Shown: positions 1 through 11,023, counted from the stretch's first letter. The stretch: 64,000 nucleotides of DNA from Dyella sp. GSA-30 (GCF_027924605.1 NZ_AP027042.1:5371524-5435523); one strand, 5' to 3'. A program made the numbers and translations. Notes: generated from the letters alone by a model not told the origin.

Positions 1-3000
1 CACACCGCTGGCGATGGCACCGCGATGCTACTGACCGGCAACGCCACGCATGGCGACAACAACGGCGTCATCAACGGCAATTTCTTCCTCAATCCCAATG
101 GCTCGACCGTCGATGGCGCCTTCGGCTCGAACGTGGTCGACGTAGCCGCTCAAGCCACCTTCAGCAATAACGGCATCCTGAATCTGGCAACGGGTGCAAC
201 CAACGGTGCCGGCGCTTCCGCCGGCATTCGTTTAGGTACGGGTACCAGCGCAACCAGCAGCGGCATCATCAACGTGGGCGTAACCGGTTCGAAGTCCAAT
301 GGTTCGATGACCGGTGTACTGCTCAACGATCCGACGGCGTCGTTCACCAACACCAGTACCGGCATGATCTATATCGGCCGCGGTCCGCAAACCAGCGCAT
401 CGCAGAACCCCGCCGACGTGGCGATCAATCAGGGCTCATTGACTGCCGGCATCACCGTCAACGGCAATGCCACTGCGCTGAACCAGGGTACGATCACGAT
501 CGGCAGCAAGACACAGAATGCCGCCGGCATTACCGTCAACAGCGGCATCAACGCCAATGTGGTCAATAGCGGCACGATCAATATCAATGGCGCCGCCGCG
601 ACCGTGCCGCGTGAAAACGACGGCATCCTGGTCACCAATTCGGGCGGCGTCAGCAATACCGGCACCATCAACTTGAACGGCGTCAACGGCGTCGGCATCA
701 AGGTCCTCAGCACCAATGCCACGGCGTCGAATGCAACATCTACCGGCACGATCAATGTTGCCGGCGGCGCCGACCCCGGCAGCGGCACGCGCAATTTTGG
801 TGTGTGGGTGGAGGGTCAGGCTTCGGGCACTGCCACGGCAACCGTCGGTGGCGCCATCGATTTGCTCGGCAATGGTGCCATCGGTATTCATGCACGCGGT
901 CGCGCGACGATCGACGTAGCTGCATCGGCAGTGCCGACCTTTTCCAATGGCACCAATCAGATCGCGTTCTTTGCCTTCGGCCCCAATGCGAAGATCAACG
1001 TCGCCAGTCCTGCGTTGAACGTCACTACAACCGGCTCGACGCTGTTTCGCGTGGAAAGCGGTGCGAACTTCGACGGCACCGGCCTGCATCTCACCGCATC
1101 GGGCCAGAACTCGCTCGCCGTGCTCGGCACCGGAGCGCCCTCGGTGGTGAGTACGAAGGATGCAAATATCAATGTATCGGGGGCGGGAGCCACCGGTGTC
1201 ATCGTCGAAGGCGGCGCAACCGGCTCCATCGATGCAACCTCGGACGTGCAGCTGACCGGTGTAGGTTCCGTTGCCGGCATCGCCGATGGTCAAAAGCACA
1301 CGCTCACGGGTGCTGCCAGCGGCTCTCCCGTGGCTACGACTACATTGACCAGTGCGGCCACCCTGACCTCAAGCACCGCCAATCTCACCGGATACATCGC
1401 ACGCAACCAGGCCAAGTTCACCAACTCCGGCGATATCACGTTTACCGGCGCACACTCGACCGGCATCAGCGTGCAGTCTGGCGCCACCGGCACCAACAGC
1501 GGCAATATTTCGGTGATCGATGGCGGCACCGGCATCCTGGTCGACAGCAGCGCCACTAACACCACAACGACGGCCAACGATACCGGCGTGCTCTCGGTCA
1601 ACGGCGGCAGCGTAGCCGATCGCACGCGCGGTGCCGTTGCCACCGGTTCGCGAGCGGTGGCAAACCTGCAAGCCGGCGCACAGGTGCAGTTGAATGGCGT
1701 CGGCGCGATCGGAGCCGAGGCGATCAACGGTGGCACGGTCAACGTAGCGGCCGGCGCCACGCCGGTATTCAGCAATACCGATCAGATCGCCTTCCATGCA
1801 CAAGGCGCGGGCGCCAAGATCGTCAGCGCCGCGGGCTCGTTGAATGCAAGCACGGATCGATCCAGCATTTATCGCATCGACGATGGCGCGACATTGAGCC
1901 TGAGCGGCAATCCGGTATTGACCGCATCGGGCGCGGGCGCACATGCCATCGACGGATCCGGCGCGGGCAGCGCCGTCATTACCGGTAACGCTACCTTCAA
2001 TATCTCCGGCGCCGGCGCCATCGGCGTACAGATGGATGGCGGTTCCAGTGGCACGGTAAGTACGGGCACGGTCATCAATGTGACCGGTGCCGGCATCGGT
2101 GGCGTGGTGGACGGACAGCGCACAGGTATCAACGGTGCATTGATCGGCACACCGATTGCCACGACCTTGACCAACACGGGCACGGTGACGGGCAGCGGCA
2201 ACGGCGCCACCGGCTTTATCGCACGCAACCTCGGCACCTTCGTCAACAATGCCGCGGTCAATATGACCGGTATGGGCAGCACTGGTGTCCTGTTGCAAAG
2301 TGGCGGCACGTTGACCAACAACAGCACGCTGCATGTTGCCAATGGCACCGGCATCCAGGTCGAGGGAGCCAATTCGCAGATCCTCGGTCTAGGCAACACG
2401 ACCGTCGATGACGGCGTGGCCGGCATTCGCTTGTTGAACGGTGCGCAGACCACGCTGGATGGTGAAGGAGGCAGCCTGACCACGCATGGGAGCGCACATG
2501 GCATCCTGCTTGATACCGGTGCCACATCGTTGACGGCGAGCAATGCCACCATCACCACCGACGGTACCGGCAACGGCATAGAAAATGCCGCGGAGATCGG
2601 TAGCGTGTCGCTCGGCAATCTCACCATCAACACCGGCAACGGCGCCGGTATTCGCACAGCGACGGCATTCGACCCGGCCTCGACGGTCACCATGAATGTG
2701 GCCGGCAGCGGCACCGGCTTTGCTTTCCGCCATGCCGATGGCACCACCGCAAGCGGCGATCTCGACCTTGGCTCCGGCTATGTCGTCAATGCCAACGGCG
2801 TCGGCGCCACCGGCATCCAGGCGCTGACGACCGGTGCGGTGACCACGGCAGCCAACGTCAACGTCACCAATGCAGCCGGTGGCTCTGCCCTGGTTGCGGG
2901 CACGGCGTCGAGCACGACCAATACCGGCACGCTGGTTTCAGCCAGCACGGCGTCGCCCGTGGTCGATCTGGCCAATGGCAGCGGTACTACGTTCACCAAT

Positions 3001-5127
3001 ACCGGCACCATCCAGGCTAGCAGCACGATCGGGCCGGCCTTGCGCGGCAGTGGCGGCAACGACACCGTCAATCTGAGCGGCGGGTCGGTGATCGGCGATA
3101 TCGCCACGGGTGCGGGCAGCGACCAGTTTCTGTGGACTGCGGGTTCGTTGGCCGGCAGCCTCACCATGGGCGACGGCGCAAACAACACGGCCACGCTCCA
3201 GGGCGTCGACCTGAGCACCACGACGCATCTCACCGCGGGTACCGGCAGCGGCAATACGCTCAACCTCGATGCCATCCAGTCGCGCGGCGGTTCGTTTGCG
3301 GCCGACGATCTCGGCAAGGGCGTCAATCTCGGCAGCGGCTGGAACACGATCAATTTCAGCAATGGCACCGCGTTTACGCTGACCGACAACCTCAAGCTCG
3401 CCAACAGCGATGTCAACATCGACGCCAGCTCGACGCTGTTTGCCGGCGACAATGTACATCCGGTGATTTCCGGAGCATCGGCAACCTCGGCGCAGGTCAC
3501 GAATGCCGGCTTGATCGATCTGACCAACGGCGCCGGCTCTCCCGGCAACAGCCTGGATATCGCCGGCGACTACGTGTCGCAGGGCGGCCAGATCAACATG
3601 ATCAGCACGCTCAACTTCGGCGGCGCCTTGACGGACCAGTTCACCGATCGCCTGCTGGTGCGAGGCAATGTCACCACACCCGGTGGCCCGACGATTCTCA
3701 ACATCACGCCATCGGCGGCTAGTACCGGCGAGCTGACCGACTTCAACCACAACAGCGCGGTGGATGCGAACGAAGGTATTTCGGTCGTGCAGGTGGCGGG
3801 CACATCGACGGCCGATGCTTTTCGCCTGGCCGGCGGCTTTCTTGCCGTGGGTCCCTGGCAGTACGGCCTTTACGCCTTCGCACCCGGCGCCAGCGCCGCA
3901 GACCAACGTGTCGTCGCCGGCAGCGGCAATCAGTTCTGGGATTACCGCCTGGCCAATATCTACATCTGCGAAACCAATTGCACACCGCCCACGCAATCCA
4001 ACCCGCCGCCGACACCACCGCCTGGCGCACCGGCCAATCCGCCGTTGCCGCCGGAGAACACCGTTACCGCACCACCGCCGGCACCACCAGTGCTTCCCGA
4101 CGACGGTTGCGTCGTCAATGGCATCGATAACTGTGCACCGGGCCGCCGTGCGGTAACCCCACAGGTGCCTTCCTACATCGCCGCGCCAACCGCCCTGGCC
4201 AGTTATGGCATGCAAGTGTTGGACAACCTGCACAAGCGCCTGGGCGAAATACGCGACGAAAACGCGTTGGATAGCAACATCAACGGCGAGGCGTTCGCGC
4301 GCTTCATCGGCGGCGACTACAACTACAGCACCGACCGCAGCTTCCGGCAGTACGGCTATAACTACGATCAGCAGACGCGCGCCTTGCAGATCGGCGCGAA
4401 TATCCTCGATGTCGACTCGGACAAGTCGACTTTTCGTGGTGGCGTGGCCTATACACACGGCACCACGCGCGTCGAGCCGCATGCGGCCGATGGCTTCAGT
4501 CGCACCAAGTATTACAACAACAGCATCGCCATGTATCTCACCTGGCAGGATGTCAACGGCTTCTATGTGGATGCGGTGGTTTCGGGCGATCGTTACAGTG
4601 GCGATGTGGATACCGCCGGCCGTCAGTCGATCGGCCACCTGCGTGGCACCGGCTGGACCGCGTCGCTGGAGACCGGTTATCCGTGGAAGTTCGACAGCGG
4701 CTGGGAGCTGGAACCGCAATTGCAGTTGACCCGTACGCACCTGCTGCTGCACAACCTGACCGACCAGAGTGATGCGCTGGTGCGCTACGACGACTACAAC
4801 CAGAACATCGGTCGCATCGGCGTACGCCTGGATCGCACCTGGATCGATAGCAACGGTCGCTACACCACCCCATATCTACGTCTGAACTATATCCAGGGCT
4901 GGGGCGGCAGGCCGCAGGTAAACGTGGCCGCGGCCGATGCACCCGCGATCAACCAGACGTTTATCGGTGGCAGCTATGGACGTGCTGCGGAATTGGGCCT
5001 GGGCGGTACGTATGCCTTCGGCAAGCAGCTGTCGTTCTATGGCGAGGCGGATTACCAGAAGGATCTGGGGAGTGCCGGCACGCGTGGCTGGGGATTGAAC
5101 CTGGGGGCGCGGTGGAATTTTGATTGA
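1..5127 (+). CDS. Autotransporter (type Va) outer-membrane protein, 5' end outside the window
   Basis: The frame is open to base 1, so the signal peptide and N-terminus lie upstream; at least 1,708 codons are visible. The passenger is a low-complexity beta-helix rich in Gly, Thr, Ser, Asn and Ala, built of short repeats of the types NTGTI, GNGATGF and VNVTGAG. Two long homologous units follow each other (about bases 800-1590 and 1630-2370; see findings). A proline-rich linker (about bases 3985-4095) leads to a C-terminal barrel of about 300 residues with alternating aromatic strands, ending GARWNFD, as expected for an autotransporter translocator domain. In this family the barrel inserts in the outer membrane and exports the passenger to the cell surface, often for adhesion or biofilm formation. 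No protease triad or cysteine-rich motif was seen, so an adhesin is the best guess. The gene converges with dnaE2. Confidence 0.9.
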   Translation, partial: HTAGDGTAMLLTGNATHGDNNGVINGNFFLNPNGSTVDGAFGSNVVDVAAQATFSNNGILNLATGATNGAGASAGIRLGTGTSATSSGIINVGVTGSKSNGSMTGVLLNDPTASFTNTSTGMIYIGRGPQTSASQNPADVAINQGSLTAGITVNGNATALNQGTITIGSKTQNAAGITVNSGINANVVNSGTININGAAATVPRENDGILVTNSGGVSNTGTINLNGVNGVGIKVLSTNATASNATSTGTINVAGGADPGSGTRNFGVWVEGQASGTATATVGGAIDLLGNGAIGIHARGRATIDVAASAVPTFSNGTNQIAFFAFGPNAKINVASPALNVTTTGSTLFRVESGANFDGTGLHLTASGQNSLAVLGTGAPSVVSTKDANINVSGAGATGVIVEGGATGSIDATSDVQLTGVGSVAGIADGQKHTLTGAASGSPVATTTLTSAATLTSSTANLTGYIARNQAKFTNSGDITFTGAHSTGISVQSGATGTNSGNISVIDGGTGILVDSSATNTTTTANDTGVLSVNGGSVADRTRGAVATGSRAVANLQAGAQVQLNGVGAIGAEAINGGTVNVAAGATPVFSNTDQIAFHAQGAGAKIVSAAGSLNASTDRSSIYRIDDGATLSLSGNPVLTASGAGAHAIDGSGAGSAVITGNATFNISGAGAIGVQMDGGSSGTVSTGTVINVTGAGIGGVVDGQRTGINGALIGTPIATTLTNTGTVTGSGNGATGFIARNLGTFVNNAAVNMTGMGSTGVLLQSGGTLTNNSTLHVANGTGIQVEGANSQILGLGNTTVDDGVAGIRLLNGAQTTLDGEGGSLTTHGSAHGILLDTGATSLTASNATITTDGTGNGIENAAEIGSVSLGNLTINTGNGAGIRTATAFDPASTVTMNVAGSGTGFAFRHADGTTASGDLDLGSGYVVNANGVGATGIQALTTGAVTTAANVNVTNAAGGSALVAGTASSTTNTGTLVSASTASPVVDLANGSGTTFTNTGTIQASSTIGPALRGSGGNDTVNLSGGSVIGDIATGAGSDQFLWTAGSLAGSLTMGDGANNTATLQGVDLSTTTHLTAGTGSGNTLNLDAIQSRGGSFAADDLGKGVNLGSGWNTINFSNGTAFTLTDNLKLANSDVNIDASSTLFAGDNVHPVISGASATSAQVTNAGLIDLTNGAGSPGNSLDIAGDYVSQGGQINMISTLNFGGALTDQFTDRLLVRGNVTTPGGPTILNITPSAASTGELTDFNHNSAVDANEGISVVQVAGTSTADAFRLAGGFLAVGPWQYGLYAFAPGASAADQRVVAGSGNQFWDYRLANIYICETNCTPPTQSNPPPTPPPGAPANPPLPPENTVTAPPPAPPVLPDDGCVVNGIDNCAPGRRAVTPQVPSYIAAPTALASYGMQVLDNLHKRLGEIRDENALDSNINGEAFARFIGGDYNYSTDRSFRQYGYNYDQQTRALQIGANILDVDSDKSTFRGGVAYTHGTTRVEPHAADGFSRTKYYNNSIAMYLTWQDVNGFYVDAVVSGDRYSGDVDTAGRQSIGHLRGTGWTASLETGYPWKFDSGWELEPQLQLTRTHLLLHNLTDQSDALVRYDDYNQNIGRIGVRLDRTWIDSNGRYTTPYLRLNYIQGWGGRPQVNVAAADAPAINQTFIGGSYGRAAELGLGGTYAFGKQLSFYGEADYQKDLGSAGTRGWGLNLGARWNFD

Positions 5128-5134
5128 GGGTGGT

Positions 5135-5280
5135 TGAAGAGCGCCCCCTCACCCCAGCCCTCTCCCCCGGCGAAGCCAGGGGAGAGGGAGCAGAAGCGCG
5201 AAACATTGAAGACTTGTCTCAGTCGGCCCCCTCTCCCCTGGCTCTGCCGGGGGAGAGGGCTGGGGTGAGGGGGCTCTTCA
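5135..5280. repeat. Long inverted repeat between convergent genes (REP/BIME-like)
   Basis: Two arms of about 52 bases (5135-5188 and 5229-5280) are near-perfect reverse complements separated by about 40 bases. Each arm contains the core CCCTCACCCCAGCCCTCTCC. The element fills the gap between the autotransporter and dnaE2 stop codons and could fold as a very stable hairpin in either transcript, so it may act as a bidirectional terminator or 3'-end stabiliser. This core is of a kind commonly dispersed in proteobacterial genomes. Confidence 0.85.
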
Positions 5281-5285
5281 GCGCA

Positions 5286-8200
5286 CTAATGAAAGTCACG
5301 CGAACTGACCGCCAATGCGCCAAGCATCGGCGACAAATCCTCCAACCGATGCGCGATCACGTGCCGCACGCCGCTCTCGGTCTCCAGTCGCCCTTCCACC
5401 GCCATCAATCGCGACTCCAACAACACGCGCCGTTGCCGCACGGCCAGGTCATGCCATACGACCACGTTGGTCGTACCATCTTCATCTTCCAGTGACATGA
5501 AGATGACGCCGCTGGATGTGCCTGGCTTCTGCCGCAAGGTCACCAAGCCGGCTGTGCGCACCAGCCGACCGTGCGGCAATCCCTGCAGATCAGCCGAGCC
5601 ACGACAGCGCCGCGCGCGCAACTGGGCGCGCAGCAGCTTCAGCGGATGCGGCCCCAGCGTGGTGCCGGTCATGGCGTAGTCGGCGAGCATGTTTTCCTCG
5701 ACGCTTGGCAAAGGCAGATGAATCTCTTCTTGCTCGGGCACTTCGCCGAATAACGGTCGTTGCGGCTCCACACCCGTCACGGCCCAGCGTGCCCGATGAC
5801 GATGGCCTGCCAGTGCGCGCAATGCACCTGCGTCCGCCAGCAAACCGCTCTGGCGGCTGTCGAGACGTGCGCGGCGGCATAGATCGGCGACATTGGTGAA
5901 AGCAGCCTGGTCGCGCGCCTCGACAATCGCATTTGCTACGTCTTCGCGAAATCCGGCAACCAATCGTAACCCCATCCGGATCGCCGGTTGCCTGTCCGGA
6001 TTGCGTGCGTCTTCCAGCGTGCAGTCCCAATGGCTGTAGCGCACGTCTACTGGCAATACCCTTACGTCATGCCGCCGCGCGTCCTGCAGCAATTGATCGG
6101 CCGTGTAGAAACCCATCGGTGCCGAGTTGATCAGGCCACAGGTGAATGCCGCCGGCTCGTGGCACTTCAGCCAACTGCTGACATAGGCGAGCAAGGCAAA
6201 ACTGGCAGCATGCGATTCGGGGAAGCCGTAATCGCCGAAGCCCTGGATCTGGCGGAACAAGCGCTCGGCGAACTCAGGTTCGTAGTTGTTTTTCAACATA
6301 CCGCCGATCAATCTTTCGCGGTGCCGTTCGATGTGGCCGTTGCGCCGCCATGCGGCCATCGAACGACGCAGCTCATCCGCCTGTCCTTCCGAATAGTCTG
6401 CCGCGACAACGGCAATCTTCATCACCTGTTCCTGGAAAAGCGGTATGCCCAGTGTGCGCTCGAGTACATCCTTCAATGCCTCCGATGGATAGTCGACCGG
6501 CTCCAATCCCTGCCTGCGACGCAAATACGGATGCACCATATCGCCCTGGATCGGCCCCGGCCGCACGATCGCCACCTCGACCACCAGATCGTAAAACTTT
6601 TCCGGCCTGAGACGAGGAAGCATGGCCATCTGAGCACGGGATTCAATTTGAAATACGCCGATAGTGTCGGCCTTGCAGATCATCTCGTAGGTCTTCTTGC
6701 AATGACCTTTTTCATCGAGAATACGTGCCAACGTCCAATCGCCACGTCCGGTATCGCCAAGCATGCGGAAGGTTTTCCGGATCGCGGTAAGCATTCCCAA
6801 CGCCAGGCAATCCACCTTCAACAAACCCAGATACTCCAGGTCGTCCTTGTCCCACTGGATCACCGAACGATCATCCATCGCCGCATTCTCGGTCGGCACC
6901 ATTGTGTAGAGTGGCTGCTGGGAAATGACGAATCCGCCGGGGTGCTGCGAGAGATGGCGCGGAAAGCCGATCAACTGCTCGGTCAGGTCGACCACGTTGC
7001 GCAGCAACGGCGTATCGGGATCGAAGCCGCGCTCGCGCAGATGCTGGTCGATGGGCACGTCGACGGCCCAGCGATCCATCATGCCGGCCAGCTCTCCGGA
7101 CAGATCCTGGGAGACGCCCATGGCGCGCGCGACATCGCGAATGGCGCTGCGGCCGCGATACTGGATCGCCACGGCTGCCAACGCCGCGCGTTGCCGGCTG
7201 TATTTTTTGAACACGTACTGCAGCACTTCCTCGCGCCGCTCATGCTCGAAGTCGACGTCGATATCCGGCGGTTCGTTGCGTTCCTGGGATAGAAATCGCC
7301 CGAACATCAATTTCATCTCGTCCGGATTGACCGAGGTGATTCCCAGCGCGTAGCACACGGCAGAATTGGCCGCCGAGCCGCGGCCCTGGCAAAGAATGCC
7401 CTCGTTTCGCGCAAACCAGACCACGTCATGCACGGTGAGAAAGAAGGACTCGTACTTGAGTGTCTGGATCAAGTCCAACTCCAGCTCGATGGTCTTGCGT
7501 ACTTCCTTCGATTCACCGTGCGGCCAGCGCCAGCGTATGCCTTCCTCGGTCAGGTGCCGTAGCCAGGTCGTAGTGGTGTGTCCGACCGGCACCAGTTCGC
7601 TCGGATAGGTGTAGCCCAGCGCCTCGGTGGTCAATTCGAAAACGCAGCGCTCGGCAATGCGCACGCTCTCGTCGAGCAAGGTTCGCGGATACACCGCCGC
7701 CAGCGCCTTGCGCGTACGCAGATGCCGCTCGCCATTGGGAAAGAGCCGATAGCCGGCTTCGGCCAGCGTGGTCTTGTGACGGATGGCGGTCATCACATCC
7801 TGCAATTTCCGTCGCGATCGCACGTGCATGTGCACGTCACCGCTGGCTACCAACGGCAAGTCAAGTTGCTGGCCCAGTGCCGTTAACGCGGTCAGACGGG
7901 CCGCATCATCAGGACCGCGATGCAGTTCCACTGCCAACCATGCACGTTGTGGAAACGCCTGCTTGAGCCATGCGCCTTCTGCCACATCGCCGACATCATC
8001 CGGCAGCCAGAGCGCCAGCAGCCCATCCGTATCGGCGATATCCTCGCGCAGCAACCGATACTGCCCTTTCTTCGCACGCATGCGCGCTGTCGTCAGCAAC
8101 CGGCACAACGCCACATAGCCCTCACGGTTCTCCACCAGCAGTACCAGCTTGGGACCGTTGTCGATGCGCACCTCGCTGCCAACGATCAATTTGATGCCGG

Positions 8201-8384
8201 TCGCATCCGCCGCCTGCTTGGCACGCACGATGCCAGCCAGCGATCCCTCGTCGGTAATCGCCAAGGCCTTGTAGCCCAGTGCCGCGGCGCGCTCGAACAA
8301 CTCCATCGCAATCGACGCGCCACGCTGGAAGCTGAAGGCGGACAGGCAATGCAGTTCGGCGTAATCGGGCAGTTCCGTATTCAT
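5286..8384 (-). CDS. dnaE2: Error-prone DNA polymerase III alpha subunit DnaE2 (ImuC)
   Basis: A 1,032-residue C-family polymerase. The N-terminal PHP domain opens with [17 protein letters not shown]; the altered metal-site string HCLSAFSF is typical of DnaE2 rather than replicative DnaE. The polymerase aspartates lie in [16 protein letters not shown], and a C-terminal OB fold carries [18 protein letters not shown]. DnaE2 is the catalytic subunit of the damage-induced mutasome and works with ImuA and ImuB. The start at 8384 is preferred over an upstream in-frame start at 8504 because the family N-terminus begins here and the ATG overlaps the imuB stop as ATGA. It is the last gene of the lexA-headed cassette. 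Confidence 0.97.
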   Translation of the reverse strand: MNTELPDYAELHCLSAFSFQRGASIAMELFERAAALGYKALAITDEGSLAGIVRAKQAADATGIKLIVGSEVRIDNGPKLVLLVENREGYVALCRLLTTARMRAKKGQYRLLREDIADTDGLLALWLPDDVGDVAEGAWLKQAFPQRAWLAVELHRGPDDAARLTALTALGQQLDLPLVASGDVHMHVRSRRKLQDVMTAIRHKTTLAEAGYRLFPNGERHLRTRKALAAVYPRTLLDESVRIAERCVFELTTEALGYTYPSELVPVGHTTTTWLRHLTEEGIRWRWPHGESKEVRKTIELELDLIQTLKYESFFLTVHDVVWFARNEGILCQGRGSAANSAVCYALGITSVNPDEMKLMFGRFLSQERNEPPDIDVDFEHERREEVLQYVFKKYSRQRAALAAVAIQYRGRSAIRDVARAMGVSQDLSGELAGMMDRWAVDVPIDQHLRERGFDPDTPLLRNVVDLTEQLIGFPRHLSQHPGGFVISQQPLYTMVPTENAAMDDRSVIQWDKDDLEYLGLLKVDCLALGMLTAIRKTFRMLGDTGRGDWTLARILDEKGHCKKTYEMICKADTIGVFQIESRAQMAMLPRLRPEKFYDLVVEVAIVRPGPIQGDMVHPYLRRRQGLEPVDYPSEALKDVLERTLGIPLFQEQVMKIAVVAADYSEGQADELRRSMAAWRRNGHIERHRERLIGGMLKNNYEPEFAERLFRQIQGFGDYGFPESHAASFALLAYVSSWLKCHEPAAFTCGLINSAPMGFYTADQLLQDARRHDVRVLPVDVRYSHWDCTLEDARNPDRQPAIRMGLRLVAGFREDVANAIVEARDQAAFTNVADLCRRARLDSRQSGLLADAGALRALAGHRHRARWAVTGVEPQRPLFGEVPEQEEIHLPLPSVEENMLADYAMTGTTLGPHPLKLLRAQLRARRCRGSADLQGLPHGRLVRTAGLVTLRQKPGTSSGVIFMSLEDEDGTTNVVVWHDLAVRQRRVLLESRLMAVEGRLETESGVRHVIAHRLEDLSPMLGALAVSSRDFH

Positions 8385-9784
8385 GCAAACCATCCGTGCA
8401 ACATGAACGCACCTTGTTCGCCTGGCGGGCGAAACGCCCAGGCACGTTGGCCCTGGCTGGTTTCGACGACGTAATAATCGCGGCGTACATCGCCATCCCA
8501 CCAACCGCTTTCGATGCGCTCAGGGCCGGCAAGAATGCGTAGACGCGTGTCGCGCAGGGGAATTGGCTGCGCCAGCAACCATCCCGGGCGTGGTAACTGC
8601 GGCATCGCATCGATATGGGCTTCGGCGGTTTGCCATGCACGCTCGGGCCGATGGTCGGCGCGCATGGCCACGCCATGTACAGCCTCATCGCCCAGCCGTG
8701 CACGCAAGCGTTCGCGTAGTTGCTCCCACGGCATCGCCTGTTGCGGTCGCGTGTCGAACAGATCGCGTCCGGCCGGAACGAAGGGCGGCAGCTGATGCGC
8801 CAGCAGTTCCATCATGCGTACGGGCGCAGGCAGTTGCAGTTGTTCGAGTCGACTGCGCGCCACTTCGAACAGCATCGCAGGATCGCGTTCGGCCGCAAGC
8901 AGGCCGATCGGCAACTCAGTAGCTGCGCCGCGCTCGTGCGAAAAGCGCAACAGGAAACGTTGCACGCCGCCATCGCGACCTGCCAGGTACATGCCCAGAT
9001 CGGAGGTGAGACGACGCAAGGGGAACAGCAGGGACTGGCTGGAGCTGACCTCGTAGTTGAATTCGATCCGCGACTCGAACGCGTCCGATGGCTGGAAGTA
9101 GCGCAAGGGTGTCGCCAGCTCGCCGCGCAAACGATCCAGGTGATCGAGCGCCTGCTCACCGATGCGCCGGCCCAATGCAGCGCGCGGCAGCGCAAAGACC
9201 TGATGCAGATGACGGAGCCCCATCCGTGCAAGGCTGGTCGCGACATCGCCGGGCAAACCGCAGCGCGCTATCGGCAACTGATCGAGTGCCTGCTGCAACG
9301 GATGAGCGGTAATGGCCACGCCGTCGTGCACATTGGCCAGCACGCGGGCCGCCCAGGGATGAGGCGCGAGCACGATGCGATGACGAAACCCAAGCTCGCG
9401 CAGATCCTCGCGCATCTGCGCTTCCAGGCGCGACCAGGGACCGAATAGCCGGAAGCTGGCTTCTACTTCGATCAGCAAGGCGGCGGGAAATTCGCGGCTG
9501 ACCAGGGAGCCGTAGCGATACGCCCATGCAGCGAGAAAATCGTGCCAGTGATCGACATCGGCCGCGTCGTAATCGACCGCATCGAAACGCGCGCAGATCG
9601 CCTGCGCCACACTCAAAGGCTGACCGGCGCGCAACCCGACAGCTTTGGCCGCTTCGTTGACGCTGCGCAGGACACGCCGCTGCGCCGGTCCCGCAATCAA
9701 AGCCAGCGGTTTATCCGGCGTGGCGTGCCGACGTACGACGCCATCGAGCGCCAGCTGCGGCAAGAGAATGCATGCCCACAACAT
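8381..9784 (-). CDS. imuB: ImuB, catalytically inactive Y-family polymerase-like mutasome hub
   Basis: 467 residues. The N-terminus [16 protein letters not shown] replaces the metal-binding DMDAFF segment of active Y-family polymerases, and the SIDEA-type motif is altered to [13 protein letters not shown], so polymerase activity is not expected, as is known for ImuB. The C-terminal part ends in the ImuB-type segment around [18 protein letters not shown]. In other bacteria ImuB links DnaE2 and ImuA to the beta clamp. The start at 9784 has a good ribosome-binding site (AGGATGAGG) that overlaps the imuA stop codon, and the stop overlaps the dnaE2 start, so translation is probably coupled. Confidence 0.93.
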   Translation of the reverse strand: MLWACILLPQLALDGVVRRHATPDKPLALIAGPAQRRVLRSVNEAAKAVGLRAGQPLSVAQAICARFDAVDYDAADVDHWHDFLAAWAYRYGSLVSREFPAALLIEVEASFRLFGPWSRLEAQMREDLRELGFRHRIVLAPHPWAARVLANVHDGVAITAHPLQQALDQLPIARCGLPGDVATSLARMGLRHLHQVFALPRAALGRRIGEQALDHLDRLRGELATPLRYFQPSDAFESRIEFNYEVSSSQSLLFPLRRLTSDLGMYLAGRDGGVQRFLLRFSHERGAATELPIGLLAAERDPAMLFEVARSRLEQLQLPAPVRMMELLAHQLPPFVPAGRDLFDTRPQQAMPWEQLRERLRARLGDEAVHGVAMRADHRPERAWQTAEAHIDAMPQLPRPGWLLAQPIPLRDTRLRILAGPERIESGWWDGDVRRDYYVVETSQGQRAWAFRPPGEQGAFMLHGWFA

Positions 9785-9794
9785 CGGCCGGCCC

Positions 9795-10412
9795 TCATCC
9801 TGCAAACGGAATGGGCGATGTGGGCGGATTGCCGCCACGGCACTTGAGCACGCGCAATTGCGCCGGCTGCGCATCGATGGCGATGCGCAAGGCAGCCGGC
9901 GACGGATTCGCCGAAGCACTGGCAGGGCGCATGGCAAAACCCAGGCACTGTCCGGTTTCGGCCGCCAGATGCAAACGTCGCAAGGCGCGATCGTCCGCTT
10001 GCTGCGGCCAGCACAGCACCGCCGCGCAAGCGGCCGAACGCAGGCACTGCTCGGCGGCCCACAACACATCGCGCGTATCGGCGCGAATCACCTGCACCTG
10101 GCGCATGCGCACGCCGGCATTCGCCCATGCCGTGGCAAACGGCATATACGGCGGTGCGATCAGCACGATCATGCCGGCGTCGTGCGCCTGCGAAAGACGC
10201 GCCAGGGTCGGCCATAACAGGCGCAACTCGCCCACGCCATCGAGCGGCAACAGCAGTTCGCTCAGCGCCGACTCGGGCCAGCCGCCGTTGGGCAGCGCAT
10301 CGTCGAGCGCCGCCCACCCGGTAGGTTGCTGCGATGGCGCACGCGCATGCGGTTGCCCGCGCCAGATGCGGCGCGCATCGAGCAGGCTGTCGATGGCAAC
10401 GACCTGGCCCAT
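9795..10412 (-). CDS. imuA: ImuA, SOS mutagenesis accessory protein
   Basis: 205 residues with RecA/SulA-like character: the N-terminal segment GWAALDDALPNGGWPESALSE followed by hydrophobic strands as in cell-division-inhibitor/ImuA proteins. ImuA is needed for DnaE2/ImuB-dependent translesion synthesis and regulates RecA filaments in relatives. The ATG at 10412 shares one base with the lexA stop (TGATG); a GTG one codon earlier is also possible. The position between lexA and imuB supports the name. Confidence 0.92.
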   Translation of the reverse strand: MGQVVAIDSLLDARRIWRGQPHARAPSQQPTGWAALDDALPNGGWPESALSELLLPLDGVGELRLLWPTLARLSQAHDAGMIVLIAPPYMPFATAWANAGVRMRQVQVIRADTRDVLWAAEQCLRSAACAAVLCWPQQADDRALRRLHLAAETGQCLGFAMRPASASANPSPAALRIAIDAQPAQLRVLKCRGGNPPTSPIPFAG

Positions 10413-11023
10413 CACGCCGGCCTGATCAAACCGGCGAACAGGCCTTCCAGGGCAAAATCATTCGTGCGCGGGTCGACCTCGATCGGCGCATAGGACGGAT
10501 TGCGCGGCAGCAGGCGAATGGCGCCGCCATGGCGCTCCCAACGCTTGACGGTGAATTCGCCATCGATGCGCGCCACCACGATCTGCCCATTGCGCGCCGT
10601 GGATGCGCGCTGCACGCCGATCAGATCGTGCGGGAGGATGCCATCGAGCAACATCGAATCGCCGACGACTTCGAGCAGGTAATCGGGCTTCAGGCGAAAC
10701 AGCCCGGGATCGAGCGTGACATGTCGTTGCACGTCGGTATCCGAACCGATCGGCCGGCCAGCGGCGACACGGCCCAGCAAGGGTACCTGCAAGACGCGCG
10801 ATGCATCCTGTGTCGGCTCGATCAATCGCACCCCTCGCGCCGTGCCATCGATCAGCTCGATCAAACCCAGGCGCGCCAGCGCTTCCAGATGCAAACGCGC
10901 CGAACGGTTCTGCTTGAGGCCGAGGGCAGCGGCCATCTCCATCTGCGAAGGCGGATAGCCATGGTCGGCGATATGCCGGCGCAGATACTGCAGGAGGCGT
11001 TGCTGGATGGGTGTCGGGCTCAT
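10412..11023 (-). CDS. lexA: LexA repressor, first gene of the mutagenesis cassette
   Basis: 203 residues. An N-terminal winged helix (about 1-65) is followed by an S24 autoprotease domain. The cleavage site is Ala88-Gly89 in GRVAAGRP; the catalytic pair is Ser123 (VVGDSML) and Lys160 (EFTVKRW). It represses SOS genes until RecA triggers self-cleavage. Heading the imuA-imuB-dnaE2 block matches the second-lexA arrangement known in Xanthomonas and Pseudomonas, so another lexA may exist elsewhere in the genome. The start MSPTPIQQ fits the family, but a palindromic operator lies one base upstream of this ATG and leaves no room for a ribosome-binding site. In-frame ATGs at 11056 and 11080 are alternatives. 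Confidence 0.95.
   Translation of the reverse strand: MSPTPIQQRLLQYLRRHIADHGYPPSQMEMAAALGLKQNRSARLHLEALARLGLIELIDGTARGVRLIEPTQDASRVLQVPLLGRVAAGRPIGSDTDVQRHVTLDPGLFRLKPDYLLEVVGDSMLLDGILPHDLIGVQRASTARNGQIVVARIDGEFTVKRWERHGGAIRLLPRNPSYAPIEVDPRTNDFALEGLFAGLIRPA

Noticed and set aside
800-2370. CRISPR-like or tandem DNA repeats
   Set aside because: The repetition is at protein level within the autotransporter passenger, with diverged DNA and no constant-length repeats and spacers.
436-4752. Several long open frames antisense to the autotransporter
   Set aside because: They arise from the repetitive GC-rich codon pattern of the passenger; products are Arg/Ala/Gly-biased with no ribosome-binding sites or family motifs.
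5988-7292. 434-codon plus-strand frame within dnaE2
   Set aside because: It lies wholly inside a confidently assigned gene and its product has no recognisable domain.
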